A DNA stretch of 64,000 bases from JBFWML01 sp050251635. GTDB taxonomy: Bacteria; Campylobacterota; Campylobacteria; Campylobacterales; SZUA-545. A program made the position numbers and the translations under genes. The notes under the pieces are model-generated. The model did not search any database, was not told where the DNA came from, and worked only from the letters and a program-made list of their open reading frames with translations. The DNA is taken from contig JBFWML010000001.1 of NCBI GenBank assembly GCA_050251635.1, forward strand, positions 1 through 64,000, given 5' to 3'. Shown here in pieces: positions 9,006 through 17,722 of the stretch; positions within the stretch are counted from its first letter, which is position 1; each line of letters starts with the position of its first letter.

Positions 9006-10010
9006 TTAGCGCCAGCCTGCGCGGTCAAAGAGGGGCAAGGTCTTTTTGACCTCGGCACCCACTTTGGAAAGCGCGATCGTATCCTCTTTAAACTTGCCCC
9101 ATCCGGCCACCACGTCGGAGACGGGAACTTTGGGGTTGGCGGGGTATTCGAAGTTCTGTTCGGCAAACACCTTCTGCGCCTTTTCGCTCGCCAAAAACTC
9201 AATCAGCTTGATCGCTTCGGCGCTGTTTTTGGAAGCCGCCGTGACCCCCGCGCCGCTGATGTTGATATGCGCGCCGCGACCCGCTTGATTGGGGAAAAAG
9301 ACCCCCACGCTTGCGGCCACTTGGCGATCGGCTTCGTTGGGGGAGGTTTGCATCAGCCCCAGATAGTAGGTGTTCACCAGCGCCACATCGCCCTCGCCCG
9401 CCGCGACGGCGCGGATCTGGTCGCGGTCGTTACCCTTGGGAGCGCGGGCCAGATTGGCCACCACGCCTTTGGCCCAGCTCTCCGCCGCCGCTTCGCCCTT
9501 GTGGGCGATCAGGCTGGCCAGCAGCGACTGGTTATAAAGGCTATCCGAAGAGCGGGTCAATACGCGGCCCTTCCATTTGGCATCGGTGAGCGCCTCGTAG
9601 GTGGAAAGCGCTTCGGGTTTGACATTCGCTTTGTTGTACACAATGACGCGGCTGCGTTTGGTCAGGCCGAACCATTGGCCGTCCCCGTCGCGCAGATGGG
9701 CGGGGATGTTGCTTTCCAGCGTTTTGGAGCTGACGGGTTTTAAAAGCCCCTTCTCTTTGGCCTCCTGCAGGTTGCCGATATCGACGGTAATGAGCACATC
9801 CGCCGGGGAGAGTTTGCCTTCGCGCTCCAGCCGCTGCAGCAGTTCGTTGGCCTTGGCGGTGACCACATTAACCTTGATGCCGGTCTCTTTGGTAAAGGTT
9901 TCAAAGAGCAGCTTATCGCTGTCGTAATGGCGGTGGGAATAGACATTCACCTCCGCAGCCAGCGCCAGAGCGGAAAAGGCCGCCAGGGCGGTTAACGCTT
10001 TTTTCAACAT
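9006..10010 (-). CDS. fbpA: periplasmic ferric iron-binding protein
   Basis: 334-residue substrate-binding protein of the FbpA/FutA family. A signal peptide (MLKKALTALAAFSALALA, cut near AEV) precedes VNVYSHRHYDSDKLLFETFTKETGI. The double tyrosine in VNTYYLGLM is the usual Fe(III)-phenolate site, and NISGAGVTAASKN is also a family motif. An AGGAGG ribosome site lies at 10017-10022. The gene has its own promoter overlapped by a Fur-like dyad, so iron repression is likely. It is the first gene of fbpABC. Confidence 0.93.
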   Translation of the reverse strand: MLKKALTALAAFSALALAAEVNVYSHRHYDSDKLLFETFTKETGIKVNVVTAKANELLQRLEREGKLSPADVLITVDIGNLQEAKEKGLLKPVSSKTLESNIPAHLRDGDGQWFGLTKRSRVIVYNKANVKPEALSTYEALTDAKWKGRVLTRSSDSLYNQSLLASLIAHKGEAAAESWAKGVVANLARAPKGNDRDQIRAVAAGEGDVALVNTYYLGLMQTSPNEADRQVAASVGVFFPNQAGRGAHINISGAGVTAASKNSAEAIKLIEFLASEKAQKVFAEQNFEYPANPKVPVSDVVAGWGKFKEDTIALSKVGAEVKKTLPLFDRAGWR

Positions 10011-10037
10011 GAAGTCCTCCTGTTTTCAAGTAGGAGA

Positions 10038-10066
10038 ATGATAACTGTTTTCATATATGGCGTCAA
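10038..10066 (-). promoter_or_regulatory. fbpABC promoter with overlapping Fur-box-like dyad
   Basis: On the minus strand TTGACG (10061-10066) and TATCAT (10038-10043) are separated by 17 bases, a good sigma-70 promoter. A 7-1-7 dyad TGATAAC-T-GTTTTCA covers 10039-10053, overlaying the -10 box and the spacer. Its form matches the Fur half-site arrangement (TGATAAT-n-ATTATCA) with two changes in one half and one in the other. Position and downstream genes argue for iron-dependent repression by Fur. Confidence 0.7.
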
Positions 10067-10077
10067 GACGCAACTGC

Positions 10078-11118
10078 TTAAACTTTGATCAACGCCTCAT
10101 GTAGCGGCGTTCCGCGCCGAATATCGCAGGCCGCTTTAGAGGCCAAAACGCGCGGCCATTCGGCGGGGGGCAAACCATAACCGGGCCGGATGGCCCGCAC
10201 GTTTTGGAGCGTAAAGGCTTCGCCCGCCCGGATATCCGCCGCCGCGTAAAGCGACCGCCTGAAACGGCGGTTTTCCCGCTCCGCCTCGCTGCGAACCAGC
10301 CCCTCTTCTCCCAGTGCCCGCCAGGTTTCATCCATGCGGCTCTTGAGCGTTTTCAGTTCCGCAGGCTCCACCGAAAAGGCCGCATCCGGCCCCCCAAGGC
10401 CACGATCGGGGGTGAAATGTTTTTCCACCGCCACCGCCCCCAAAGCCACCGCCGCACAAGCCACCGTATCGCCCGGCGTGTGATCCGAAAGCCCGGTTAA
10501 AACGCCAAACCGCCCGGCCAAAAACGGAATGCTTCGCACATTGGCCGCCTCAACCGGCGCGGGGTAGGCGCTGGTGCAGTGTAGCAGCAGCAATTCCCGC
10601 GCGCCGTTTGCCCGCGCGGTTTGAACCGCAGCTTCAATCTCTGCTTCGTCGGCCATACCCGTCGAAAGAATCAACGGTTTACCCGTTTGTGCCGCGCGCT
10701 CAATCAGCGGCAGATCGGTCAGCTCGAAGGAGGCGATTTTATAGGCGGGCGCGTTCAGGCTCTCAAGCAGCTCGATGGCGCTTGTGTCAAAGGGGGTGCT
10801 AAAAAGCGTGATACCGACTTTGCGGGCGTGCTCAAAAAGCGCCGGATGCCACGCGTAGGGGGTATGGGCCTCCTGATACAGATCATAAAGGGTGCGCCCA
10901 TCCCATAAACCGCCCTCAATGACAAAACCGGGGCCGCGATGATCCAGTGTCATCGTATCGGGGGTGTAGGTCTGGATCTTAACCGCATCGGCCCCCGCCG
11001 CCTTGGCCGCGTCAATCCCCTGCAACGCCGCCTTCAGACTGCCCGCATGGTTGGCCGAAAGCTCGGCGATCAGGTATGGGGGCCAAGCGGCTCCAATCTC
11101 GCGTCCGTCAATTTTCAT
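10078..11118 (-). CDS. pseI: pseudaminic acid synthase
   Basis: 346-residue NeuB-family enzyme that condenses phosphoenolpyruvate with 2,4-diacetamido-2,4,6-trideoxy-L-altrose to give pseudaminic acid. The catalytic barrel carries YLIAELSANHAGS, AVKIQTYTPDTMTLDH, FSTPFD, KIASFELTD, LILSTGMA and SDHTPG; EKHFTPDR is also present. A C-terminal SAF (antifreeze-like) domain begins near residue 285. The ATG at 11118 overlaps the pseH stop by four bases and is preferred to a start 16 codons upstream. The order pseF-G-H-I identifies PseI rather than NeuB or LegI. Confidence 0.93.
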   Translation of the reverse strand: MKIDGREIGAAWPPYLIAELSANHAGSLKAALQGIDAAKAAGADAVKIQTYTPDTMTLDHRGPGFVIEGGLWDGRTLYDLYQEAHTPYAWHPALFEHARKVGITLFSTPFDTSAIELLESLNAPAYKIASFELTDLPLIERAAQTGKPLILSTGMADEAEIEAAVQTARANGARELLLLHCTSAYPAPVEAANVRSIPFLAGRFGVLTGLSDHTPGDTVACAAVALGAVAVEKHFTPDRGLGGPDAAFSVEPAELKTLKSRMDETWRALGEEGLVRSEAERENRRFRRSLYAAADIRAGEAFTLQNVRAIRPGYGLPPAEWPRVLASKAACDIRRGTPLHEALIKV

Positions 11119-11657
11119 TCCGCGCTCCAAAGCTTCTTTTCCAGCGTCGAACGGCTTTGCGCCCATGTGGGCCGATCAAGCCGCAGGGCAACCGCCCGCT
11201 CGATGCGGCCGTCTTTGGATCGCTCCAAACTGCCCGTTTCGATAAACCCGAATTTACGGTGCAGTTTAATCACGGCGCCGTTAAAGGCAAACACCTCGCA
11301 AAACACCTCGCTTAACCCCAATTCATCAAAGGCCGCCTCTAGGCTTAGCCACTCCATCACCGCGCCGCACCCGGCGGGCGCATCCGGTTCGCCCAGATAA
11401 AAACCCCAAAAACCGCTGCCGTTTTCGATCCGGGTCAGCGAGGTTAACCCGATCGGACGATCCTTGTGCGCAAACACGCGATACCACACGGCGGGGTCGT
11501 TGAGGGTTTTGGCAAACCACGCATTGTGTTCGTCTTCGCCGATGAGGTGATCGGTGTACATATTTTCCCGCACCCGGTCGCTATTGCGCCAGCACAGCAG
11601 TCGCTCCCGATCGGCCTGCTGCAAAGGGCGAAGGGAAAAATCGGCGCGGTTAAACAT
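11115..11657 (-). CDS. pseH: UDP-4-amino-4,6-dideoxy-N-acetyl-beta-L-altrosamine N-acetyltransferase
   Basis: 180-residue GNAT acetyltransferase that N-acetylates the C4 amine in the pseudaminic acid pathway. FSLRPLQQADRERLLCWRNSDRVRENMYTD is the PseH/RimJ-like N-terminus, followed by PIGLTSLTRI and, in the acetyl-CoA half, VFAFNGAVIKLHRKFGFIETG. It overlaps pseG by eight bases and pseI by four. Function is assigned from family and gene order together. Confidence 0.9.
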   Translation of the reverse strand: MFNRADFSLRPLQQADRERLLCWRNSDRVRENMYTDHLIGEDEHNAWFAKTLNDPAVWYRVFAHKDRPIGLTSLTRIENGSGFWGFYLGEPDAPAGCGAVMEWLSLEAAFDELGLSEVFCEVFAFNGAVIKLHRKFGFIETGSLERSKDGRIERAVALRLDRPTWAQSRSTLEKKLWSAE

Positions 11658-12717
11658 TCTGCTCCAAAGCGTCGCAAAACCGCTCTAACCCCTGCGCATC
11701 GCAAAGGGTTAACGCCGCCGCTTCCGTTTTGCGCACTGCGTTTTCGTCCAGCGCGTTCAGATCGGCCCTCAAGCGATCGGGCGTGGTGGCGATAATCGCG
11801 CCCGATTCCGCCAGAATTTTTAGATTCCCCGCCTGATTTTCCCCTGTTTGCAGCGTTAGGCTTGCCAGCCCCAGACTGGCCCGTTCGTAGCTGCTTACCC
11901 CCGCCGCGCCGATGGCCAGATCGGTTTTTAGGATCAGTTCGGCCATTTTTCGGGTGTCGATCTGCCAGTTGACATTCAGCCCCAGCCGCCGGGATAGATC
12001 GCGGTTGGCGGCCAGATGGGGAGCGCCGCCGGTTAAGACCACGTCGATCAGCGCGGCCTTAAAGGGCGACACGCTCAAAGCTTCCAAAACCGGCGCGGTG
12101 AAGTTAAGCGGATCGGTGCCGCCCAAAGTCACCAGAATGCGTTGGGGCGGAAAGTTGCGGGGTTTGATTTGCGATCGAAGCGCCGCAAATTCTGGGCGAA
12201 GCGGCAGGTAGTCCAACCCGCAAAAGAGTTTGCAGCTTGAGGGAACCAGCGCCCCGTAAGCGGCGGGGGTACGGCCCAGCGTGTAGTCGATCAGCACATC
12301 GCAGTCGTGGCGGCGATCGTACAGGTCATCCAGCACTGCCAGCGTTTTGCAAAAGGGTTTGGCCGCGCTCTCCCATTCGCTTTCCAGCGCGTAGGAATCG
12401 ACCAGCAGCAGATCGCAGCCGCCCGCGCGTTCGAGCACTGCGCGGCATTCGTCGATTTCGTTTTGTAGCGGCACGCCCAGCCACGGCAGGTGAAAGGGTT
12501 CTTTAACGGCGGGCTCAAAGGGGGCAGATGGCGATGCAAGGCGCAGCACCTCAAACCCCTCCTGTTTAATGCGGCCAAAGAGGTTGCCCGGCAGTTCGCG
12601 GCTTAAGAATCGTACATTGTGGCCCCGTTTTTTCAGCTCCCCCGCAATCGCCAGGCAACGCATGACATGGCCCGTCCCCACCGCCACGGAGGCGTCCGCG
12701 CGGATAATTACGCGCAT
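11650..12717 (-). CDS. pseG: UDP-2,4-diacetamido-2,4,6-trideoxy-beta-L-altropyranose hydrolase
   Basis: 355-residue GT-B-like hydrolase that releases UDP from the pseudaminic acid precursor. The N-terminal RADASVAVGTGHVMRCLAIA contains the GxGHVMRCL loop with the catalytic histidine. The C-terminal half has ILVTLGGTDPLN and a DLAIGAAGVSSYERASLGL nucleotide-binding segment, as in PseG and MurG. It overlaps pseF by ten bases and pseH by eight. Confidence 0.92.
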   Translation of the reverse strand: MRVIIRADASVAVGTGHVMRCLAIAGELKKRGHNVRFLSRELPGNLFGRIKQEGFEVLRLASPSAPFEPAVKEPFHLPWLGVPLQNEIDECRAVLERAGGCDLLLVDSYALESEWESAAKPFCKTLAVLDDLYDRRHDCDVLIDYTLGRTPAAYGALVPSSCKLFCGLDYLPLRPEFAALRSQIKPRNFPPQRILVTLGGTDPLNFTAPVLEALSVSPFKAALIDVVLTGGAPHLAANRDLSRRLGLNVNWQIDTRKMAELILKTDLAIGAAGVSSYERASLGLASLTLQTGENQAGNLKILAESGAIIATTPDRLRADLNALDENAVRKTEAAALTLCDAQGLERFCDALEQNV

Positions 12718-13379
12718 CCGAGCGCCCTAAACATCGCTTCGGCCCGCGCCCAATCTTCGGGGGTGTCGATATCCTGCACCCGTTCGGGCGGGATCGGCAC
12801 GCCGATCGTGCGACCGCTAAACACCGGGCGGTTTTCCAAAAATGCCTCGGCCCTGCCCCAGCAAAACTGCCCCGCGTCGTGCCACGCAACGGGCAAATCC
12901 TGACTGCGGGTTTTTTCGTATTCGGGCCAAAGGGGCGCGATCCGGCCCGTTTCGTCCCGCTTAAGCGCGCGGAAAATCGGGCTTTCAAAGGGTGTGACCG
13001 ACAGCGCAAAATCGTTGCCGCCCAACAGCTCCAAACCGGTTTTGAGATCGGCGGGCCGCACAAAGGGGGCGGTGGCGTAGATCAGGCACGCTTTTTCGCA
13101 GCCGCCCAATGTATGAATGGCATGGGAAACCACAGGCAGCACCCCGGCGTAATCGTCTGAGAGTTCCGCAGGCCGCCGCAGCACCTCCGCGCCGCACTCG
13201 CGGGCCACGCCGATAATCGCCTCGTCATCGGTCGAAACCACGACGCGATCGAACAGGCCACTTTTTAACGCCGCCTCGATCGGCCATGCAATGATGGGTT
13301 TGCCGCAAAAGGGTTTGATGTTTTTTTGGAAGATTCGTTTGCTGCCGCCGCGGGCCGGGATGATCGCCACATTTTTCAT
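12708..13379 (-). CDS. pseF: pseudaminic acid cytidylyltransferase
   Basis: 223-residue CMP-sugar synthetase that activates pseudaminic acid with CTP for transfer to flagellin or surface glycan. The opening IIPARGGSKRIFQKNIKPFCGKP is the NeuA/PseF nucleotide loop. VVSTDDEAII, ATAPFVRP and the C-terminal DIDTPEDWARAE are further family motifs. It is the first enzyme gene of the pse operon, 23 bases after the small ORF at 13403-13495. PseB and PseC must be encoded elsewhere. Confidence 0.92.
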   Translation of the reverse strand: MKNVAIIPARGGSKRIFQKNIKPFCGKPIIAWPIEAALKSGLFDRVVVSTDDEAIIGVARECGAEVLRRPAELSDDYAGVLPVVSHAIHTLGGCEKACLIYATAPFVRPADLKTGLELLGGNDFALSVTPFESPIFRALKRDETGRIAPLWPEYEKTRSQDLPVAWHDAGQFCWGRAEAFLENRPVFSGRTIGVPIPPERVQDIDTPEDWARAEAMFRALGCA

Positions 13380-13402
13380 GGCACCATTTTAGCCCGCGGG
13401 GC

Positions 13403-13495
13403 TTAGCGCTGAAGCAGAAAGAGAAACAGGGTCGAAAGAAAAATCTGAGCGGAGAGAACGATCAAGATATCTTTGGGGTTTAGTTCCAGTTTCAT
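13403..13495 (-). CDS. 30-residue putative membrane peptide, leader of the pse operon
   Basis: A very short reading frame with unusually clear translation signals: a full AAGGAGG (13501-13507) five bases before the ATG. The product starts MKLELNPKDILIVLSAQIFL and ends in a Leu/Phe-rich stretch with a terminal Gln-Arg, so it consists of a short polar head and one membrane helix. It is the first ORF after a consensus promoter and ends 23 bases before pseF. It may be a small membrane protein or a leader that couples translation to pseF. I do not recognise the family. Confidence 0.65.
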   Translation of the reverse strand: MKLELNPKDILIVLSAQIFLSTLFLFLLQR

Positions 13496-13550
13496 AAAAC
13501 CTCCTTGGTTGAATTTCAGCCATGAAGGGGGTGAAGTTTGTAACGGCGGG

Positions 13551-13579
13551 ATTATACAAGTTGAGTGAGGTTTTGTCAA
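13551..13579 (-). promoter_or_regulatory. consensus sigma-70 promoter of the pse operon
   Basis: On the minus strand a perfect TTGACA (13574-13579) and a perfect TATAAT (13551-13556) are spaced by exactly 17 bases. Transcription should start near 13544, giving an untranslated leader of about 50 bases before the 30-residue ORF and then pseF-G-H-I. The plus-strand diguanylate cyclase gene starts 55 bases away in the opposite direction. Confidence 0.8.
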
Positions 13580-13634
13580 GTTTCTTGCGTCAGCGCACTT
13601 TTGCCACAATCACCCAAACGATTCGGGGGGAACC

Positions 13635-14930
13635 ATGCTGGCCAAAGAGATAATCGTCGAAACCCTGCGGCAGATTCAGCGCGATCGCGTCACCGCCACG
13701 CCGGAGGTGTACGCCAAAACCTTCTGCCAAGTGGCGCGCAAAGCGGGGCTGGATCTGGACGAGTGCCGCCCGGCCAAGGCGCATATCGATCGCCTGCCCG
13801 AACCGCTCAAAACCCAGGCTCAAACCCGCGATATCCGGCAACTCGACGAGCTGGCCGCCTTTTTGATCGGCGAACTGCGCCGCACCGCGTCGATTCCCCA
13901 ACGCGATGCCGATCGCGTCGTGCGCGAGCTGATCGCCCTGCTGGCCAAAGCGATGACCCCCTCCTTTGCGGAATTTGATACCGCAAAACTCAATGAAACC
14001 CTCAGCGCCATCGAAGCCACACCGGCCAAGGTGCTTGAAAGCGCATGGCAAACCAAGGTGGTCAAGCTGGTGGCCGAACGCATCCGCTTTGACCGCCAGC
14101 GCATCAGCCGCGAAGCCGACGAGCTGGATAAAAGCGTGCAGGCGCTTTACGATCTCGTCTGCGCCATGACCCAAAACGTCCGCCAAGGCGAAGCGGATAT
14201 CGGCCGCATCAAGGCCGATCTAGGCGCGCTCAAACCCGAAGCCCTGACGCAGGAGCTCTTTGGCGATCTCAAAACCAAGCTCGAATCTTTAGCGGGCGAA
14301 CTGCAAACGCAGGCGGGCAACTTTGCCGGGGCGCTGGGGGATCAAGAAAAAGAGATCGCCCGGCTCAAGGCGCAGATTGCGGCGCTTAATGCCCAGCTGG
14401 CCGAACTGGCCAAGGAAAACGCCGAAGATTACCTAACCCGCGTGCAGACCAAACGGATGATCGACGTGCGCTTAGCCGAGCTGGAGCGGGAATATGAACG
14501 CAAAAAGCAGGATTACGCGGTGCTGTTTTTTGATATTGACCACTTTAAACGCATCAATGACACCTATGGCCACGAGGGGGGCGATAGGATTTTGCAGGCG
14601 GTGGGCGAACTCTTAAACCGCATGGTGCCCGATCGGGGCATGGTGGGGCGCTACGGCGGCGAAGAGTTTGTGGCGCTGCTGCCCGGCGCGGCCTTGCGAG
14701 CCGCCGCCGATCTGGCCGAAACGGTGCGCGCCGAGGTGGAAAAAAGCACCTTTCAGTACCAGAAAAAAGCAATCAAAATGACCCTTTCGTGCGGCGTGGC
14801 GGTTCGCAGCGGGGCCAGCGGCATGGATTCGGCGCTGCGCGAAGCCGACGCGCGGCTTTACACCGCTAAAAAAAGCGGCCGTAACCGCGTGGTTTTTATG
14901 AACGAAGCGGGTCTGGAGCCGCTGGGTTGA
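13635..14930 (+). CDS. diguanylate cyclase (GGDEF domain)
   Basis: 431 residues. The N-terminal 270 residues are helical, with a coiled coil rich in Ala, Leu, Glu and Lys around 190-265, and have no membrane segment. The C-terminal GGDEF domain has LFFDIDHFKRINDTYGHEGGD and the active motif RYGGEEF, so synthesis of c-di-GMP from two GTP is expected. The inhibitory RxxD site normally five residues before GGEEF is not present (PDRG in that place), so product inhibition may be absent. Its stop overlaps the hrpB start. Confidence 0.9.
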   Translation: MLAKEIIVETLRQIQRDRVTATPEVYAKTFCQVARKAGLDLDECRPAKAHIDRLPEPLKTQAQTRDIRQLDELAAFLIGELRRTASIPQRDADRVVRELIALLAKAMTPSFAEFDTAKLNETLSAIEATPAKVLESAWQTKVVKLVAERIRFDRQRISREADELDKSVQALYDLVCAMTQNVRQGEADIGRIKADLGALKPEALTQELFGDLKTKLESLAGELQTQAGNFAGALGDQEKEIARLKAQIAALNAQLAELAKENAEDYLTRVQTKRMIDVRLAELEREYERKKQDYAVLFFDIDHFKRINDTYGHEGGDRILQAVGELLNRMVPDRGMVGRYGGEEFVALLPGAALRAAADLAETVRAEVEKSTFQYQKKAIKMTLSCGVAVRSGASGMDSALREADARLYTAKKSGRNRVVFMNEAGLEPLG

Positions 14931-17407
14931 AGCTGCCCTCCGCCCTGAGCGCGCTGCCCGTTTACGGCGTTTTACCCCAAATAACGCAGGCGCTTTCAAC
15001 CCATAACCGCCTGATTTTAGAAGCGCCCCCCGGCGCGGGCAAAAGCACCGCCGTGCCGCTGGCCTTGCTGGATGAACCGTGGCGATCGGGGCTGATTGTG
15101 ATGCTGCAACCGCGCCGTTTGGCCGCCCGCACCGTGGCGGCGCGTATGGCGGATCTATTGGGCGAACACTTGGGCGATCGGGTCGGTTATCAGGTCAAAA
15201 ACGATCGCGTTGCCGGGCCGGATACGCGGATTTTAGTGGTCACCGAAGGGATTTTGACCCGGATGCTCCAAGCCGATCCGGCGCTGGAAAAGGTGAGCCT
15301 GATTATCTTTGACGAGTTTCACGAGCGCAATTTGCACGGCGATCTGGCGCTGACTTTGAGCCTGCAAAGCCAGCAGCTTCTGCGCGAGGATCTCAAAATC
15401 CTGGTCATGTCCGCCACGCTGGAGGGCGGTTTGCTCCAAACCCTGCTTCAAAACCCGCCCCACATCCGCGCCGAGGGGCGGAGCTTTCCGGTGCAAACTT
15501 GCTATCTGGACGCCAAAACCCCCCAGCCCGACATACGCGCCCTGCCCGAATGCGCGGCGCAGAGCGTCAAAACCGCGCTGCAAACCCACGGCGGCAATCT
15601 TCTGGTCTTTTTGCCCGGAGCGGGCGAAATCCGCCGCACACAGGCGCTGCTTTCGGGGCTGGATGCCAGCATCATCCTTGCGCCGCTCTTTGGCGATCTG
15701 AGCAAAGCGGCGCAGGAGGCGGCCATTTTGCCGCCGCCGCCGGGCAAACGCAAGGTGGTTTTGGCCACCAATATCGCCGAAACCAGCTTGACGATCGAGG
15801 GTGTAAGCGTGGTGATCGACGGCGGGTTTGAGCGGGCGCTGAGTTTTCACTACGCTTCGGGCATGGACCGGCTGGAAACGGCCCGCATTGCGCAGGCTTC
15901 GGCGGTGCAACGCGCCGGCCGCGCCGGGCGACTGGAACCGGGCACTTGCTACCGCCTGTGGCACGAAACCACCGCGCTGGCCGCCCGGCGCGCGCCGGAG
16001 ATCGCCACGGCGGACTTAAGCGGCCTGATGCTGGAGCTGGCCCGGTGGGGCGCATGGGATACGGCCGCACTTGACTGGCCCACGCCGCCGCCGGAGGTTG
16101 CGGTGCAGGCGGCCAAAACCCTGCTGAGCAATCTGGAAGCGGTGGATGAAAAGGGGCGCATCACCCCCCACGGCGAAGCGGTGCTGGCCTTAGGCGCGCA
16201 TCCGCGTTTGGGCCACATGATGATCAAAGCCCGCGAACTGGGCGAAGGGGTTTTGGGCGCGCTGATCGCGGGACTGCTAACCGAAAAAGACCCCTTCCGC
16301 GAAGCCGCCTTCGGAGCCGATCTCGAACCCCGCGCATCGGCGCTCTTTGGACGTTGGCGAAGCCGGGACGAAACGCCCGCATTAACGGCGGCGCGGGAGT
16401 TTTTGAAACGTTTGGGCGGCGGCGAAAAAGCGCCCGATTTTTCCTTGACGGGCGCGCTCTTGGCGCTGGCCTATCCCGACCGGATTGCCAAGGCGCGCGG
16501 CGGGGGCGACGGGCGTTATCTGCTCAGCGGCGGCAAGGGGGCATGGCTGGATAAAAACGACGGCCTGTCCGGGCAGCCCTTTTTGGTAGCCGCCAACCTT
16601 GACGGCAACGCCCAAGAGGCCAAAATCCGGCTGGCCGCCGTACTGGATGAAGCGGCGATTGCGCGGTTTTTCGCCCCGCAAAGCCGCTTTGAGGTGCGCT
16701 GGAACCCCCAAGCCGGGCGGATCGAAGCCAAAGAGGAGCGGGTTTTGGGCGCGCTCGTACTCAGCAGCCGCGACGTTGCGCCCCCCAAAGAGAAACTGCC
16801 CGATCTGTGGCTGGCACTGATTCGCAAGGAAGGTTTCGGGTTTTTGCCGCTGGAGGAAAGCGCCGTCTGTTTTTTGCAGCGCATCCGGTTTCTGGCCCGC
16901 CACAACGCGCAGGAACTCACCCTGCCCGACTTTTGCGAAACGGCCCTTTTAGAAACGCTTGAAACGTGGCTGTTGCCCCATCTTGCGGGCATCTCCACCC
17001 GCCGCGATCTGGAAAATCTGAACTGGACGCAGATTTTTGAAGGGTTCTTCGAGTGGAACGACCGCCAGCAAATCGACGCGCTGGCCCCGGCCAAACTCAC
17101 CGTCGCCAGCGGCTCAAAAGTCACGATCGACTACGCCGATCCCGATGCCCCCGTCCTGGCGGTGCGGATTCAAGAACTTTTCGGCACCCGCGATCACCCA
17201 ACCGTTTTGCGCGGCCGCCATCCGCTTACGGTGCATCTGCTCTCCCCGGCCCAGCGCCCCATTCAGATCACCCGCGACCTGCCCGGCTTTTGGGCGGGGT
17301 CGTACAAAGAGGTCAAAAAAGAGCTCTTCGCCCGCTACCCCAAACACTACTGGCCCGACAACCCCGCCGAGGCGCAAGCCACCACACGGACGAAAAAGTT
17401 TATGTAA
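14927..17407 (+). CDS. hrpB: ATP-dependent helicase HrpB
   Basis: 826-residue DEAH-box (DExH) helicase, close in length to the E. coli HrpB of about 810. Motif I is APPGAGKST, motif II DEFHERN (DEFH), motif III SATLEGG and motif VI QRAGRAGRLEPG; the HrpB C-terminal domain follows, ending in RYPKHYWPDNPAEA. The start codon is TTG, overlapping the stop of the cyclase gene (TTGA), which implies translational coupling. The cellular role of HrpB is poorly defined. Confidence 0.93.
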   Translation: MKLPSALSALPVYGVLPQITQALSTHNRLILEAPPGAGKSTAVPLALLDEPWRSGLIVMLQPRRLAARTVAARMADLLGEHLGDRVGYQVKNDRVAGPDTRILVVTEGILTRMLQADPALEKVSLIIFDEFHERNLHGDLALTLSLQSQQLLREDLKILVMSATLEGGLLQTLLQNPPHIRAEGRSFPVQTCYLDAKTPQPDIRALPECAAQSVKTALQTHGGNLLVFLPGAGEIRRTQALLSGLDASIILAPLFGDLSKAAQEAAILPPPPGKRKVVLATNIAETSLTIEGVSVVIDGGFERALSFHYASGMDRLETARIAQASAVQRAGRAGRLEPGTCYRLWHETTALAARRAPEIATADLSGLMLELARWGAWDTAALDWPTPPPEVAVQAAKTLLSNLEAVDEKGRITPHGEAVLALGAHPRLGHMMIKARELGEGVLGALIAGLLTEKDPFREAAFGADLEPRASALFGRWRSRDETPALTAAREFLKRLGGGEKAPDFSLTGALLALAYPDRIAKARGGGDGRYLLSGGKGAWLDKNDGLSGQPFLVAANLDGNAQEAKIRLAAVLDEAAIARFFAPQSRFEVRWNPQAGRIEAKEERVLGALVLSSRDVAPPKEKLPDLWLALIRKEGFGFLPLEESAVCFLQRIRFLARHNAQELTLPDFCETALLETLETWLLPHLAGISTRRDLENLNWTQIFEGFFEWNDRQQIDALAPAKLTVASGSKVTIDYADPDAPVLAVRIQELFGTRDHPTVLRGRHPLTVHLLSPAQRPIQITRDLPGFWAGSYKEVKKELFARYPKHYWPDNPAEAQATTRTKKFM

Positions 17408-17473
17408 AACTTGACTTCCCCTGCCAACCTTCCTAAAATACGGCAAAATCGTATGGCTCAAACAGGAGGCAAA

Positions 17474-17722
17474 ATGACCGCTGAACCCATGGAAAAGATC
17501 ACCTTTAATATGCCCGCCGATCTCAAAGCGCAGGTCATGGCGCTTAAAGACGATCTGCATCTTTCGCTTTCGGCCATTTACAACGAAGCGATCCGAAGCT
17601 ACATCCGCCAAAAAGAGCTGGAAAAATGGGAACGCGGCGTCGAACGCGCCCTAAACGACAGCGCCTACAAAACGCTAATTGCCGAAACCGGCGGCGACAC
17701 GGGAGACCTGCATGACTATTAA
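17474..17722 (+). CDS. antitoxin of a PemK/MazF-type module
   Basis: 82-residue protein with the ITFNMPADLKAQVMALKDDLHLSLSAIYNEAIRSYI pattern of a ribbon-helix-helix DNA-binding domain, followed by an acidic, flexible tail that probably wraps the toxin. The ATG at 17474 follows AGGAGG at 17464-17469 and is preferred to an upstream in-frame ATG at 17411. The gene overlaps the toxin gene by 11 bases. Autoregulation of the pair by this protein is the usual pattern. Confidence 0.82.
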   Translation: MTAEPMEKITFNMPADLKAQVMALKDDLHLSLSAIYNEAIRSYIRQKELEKWERGVERALNDSAYKTLIAETGGDTGDLHDY

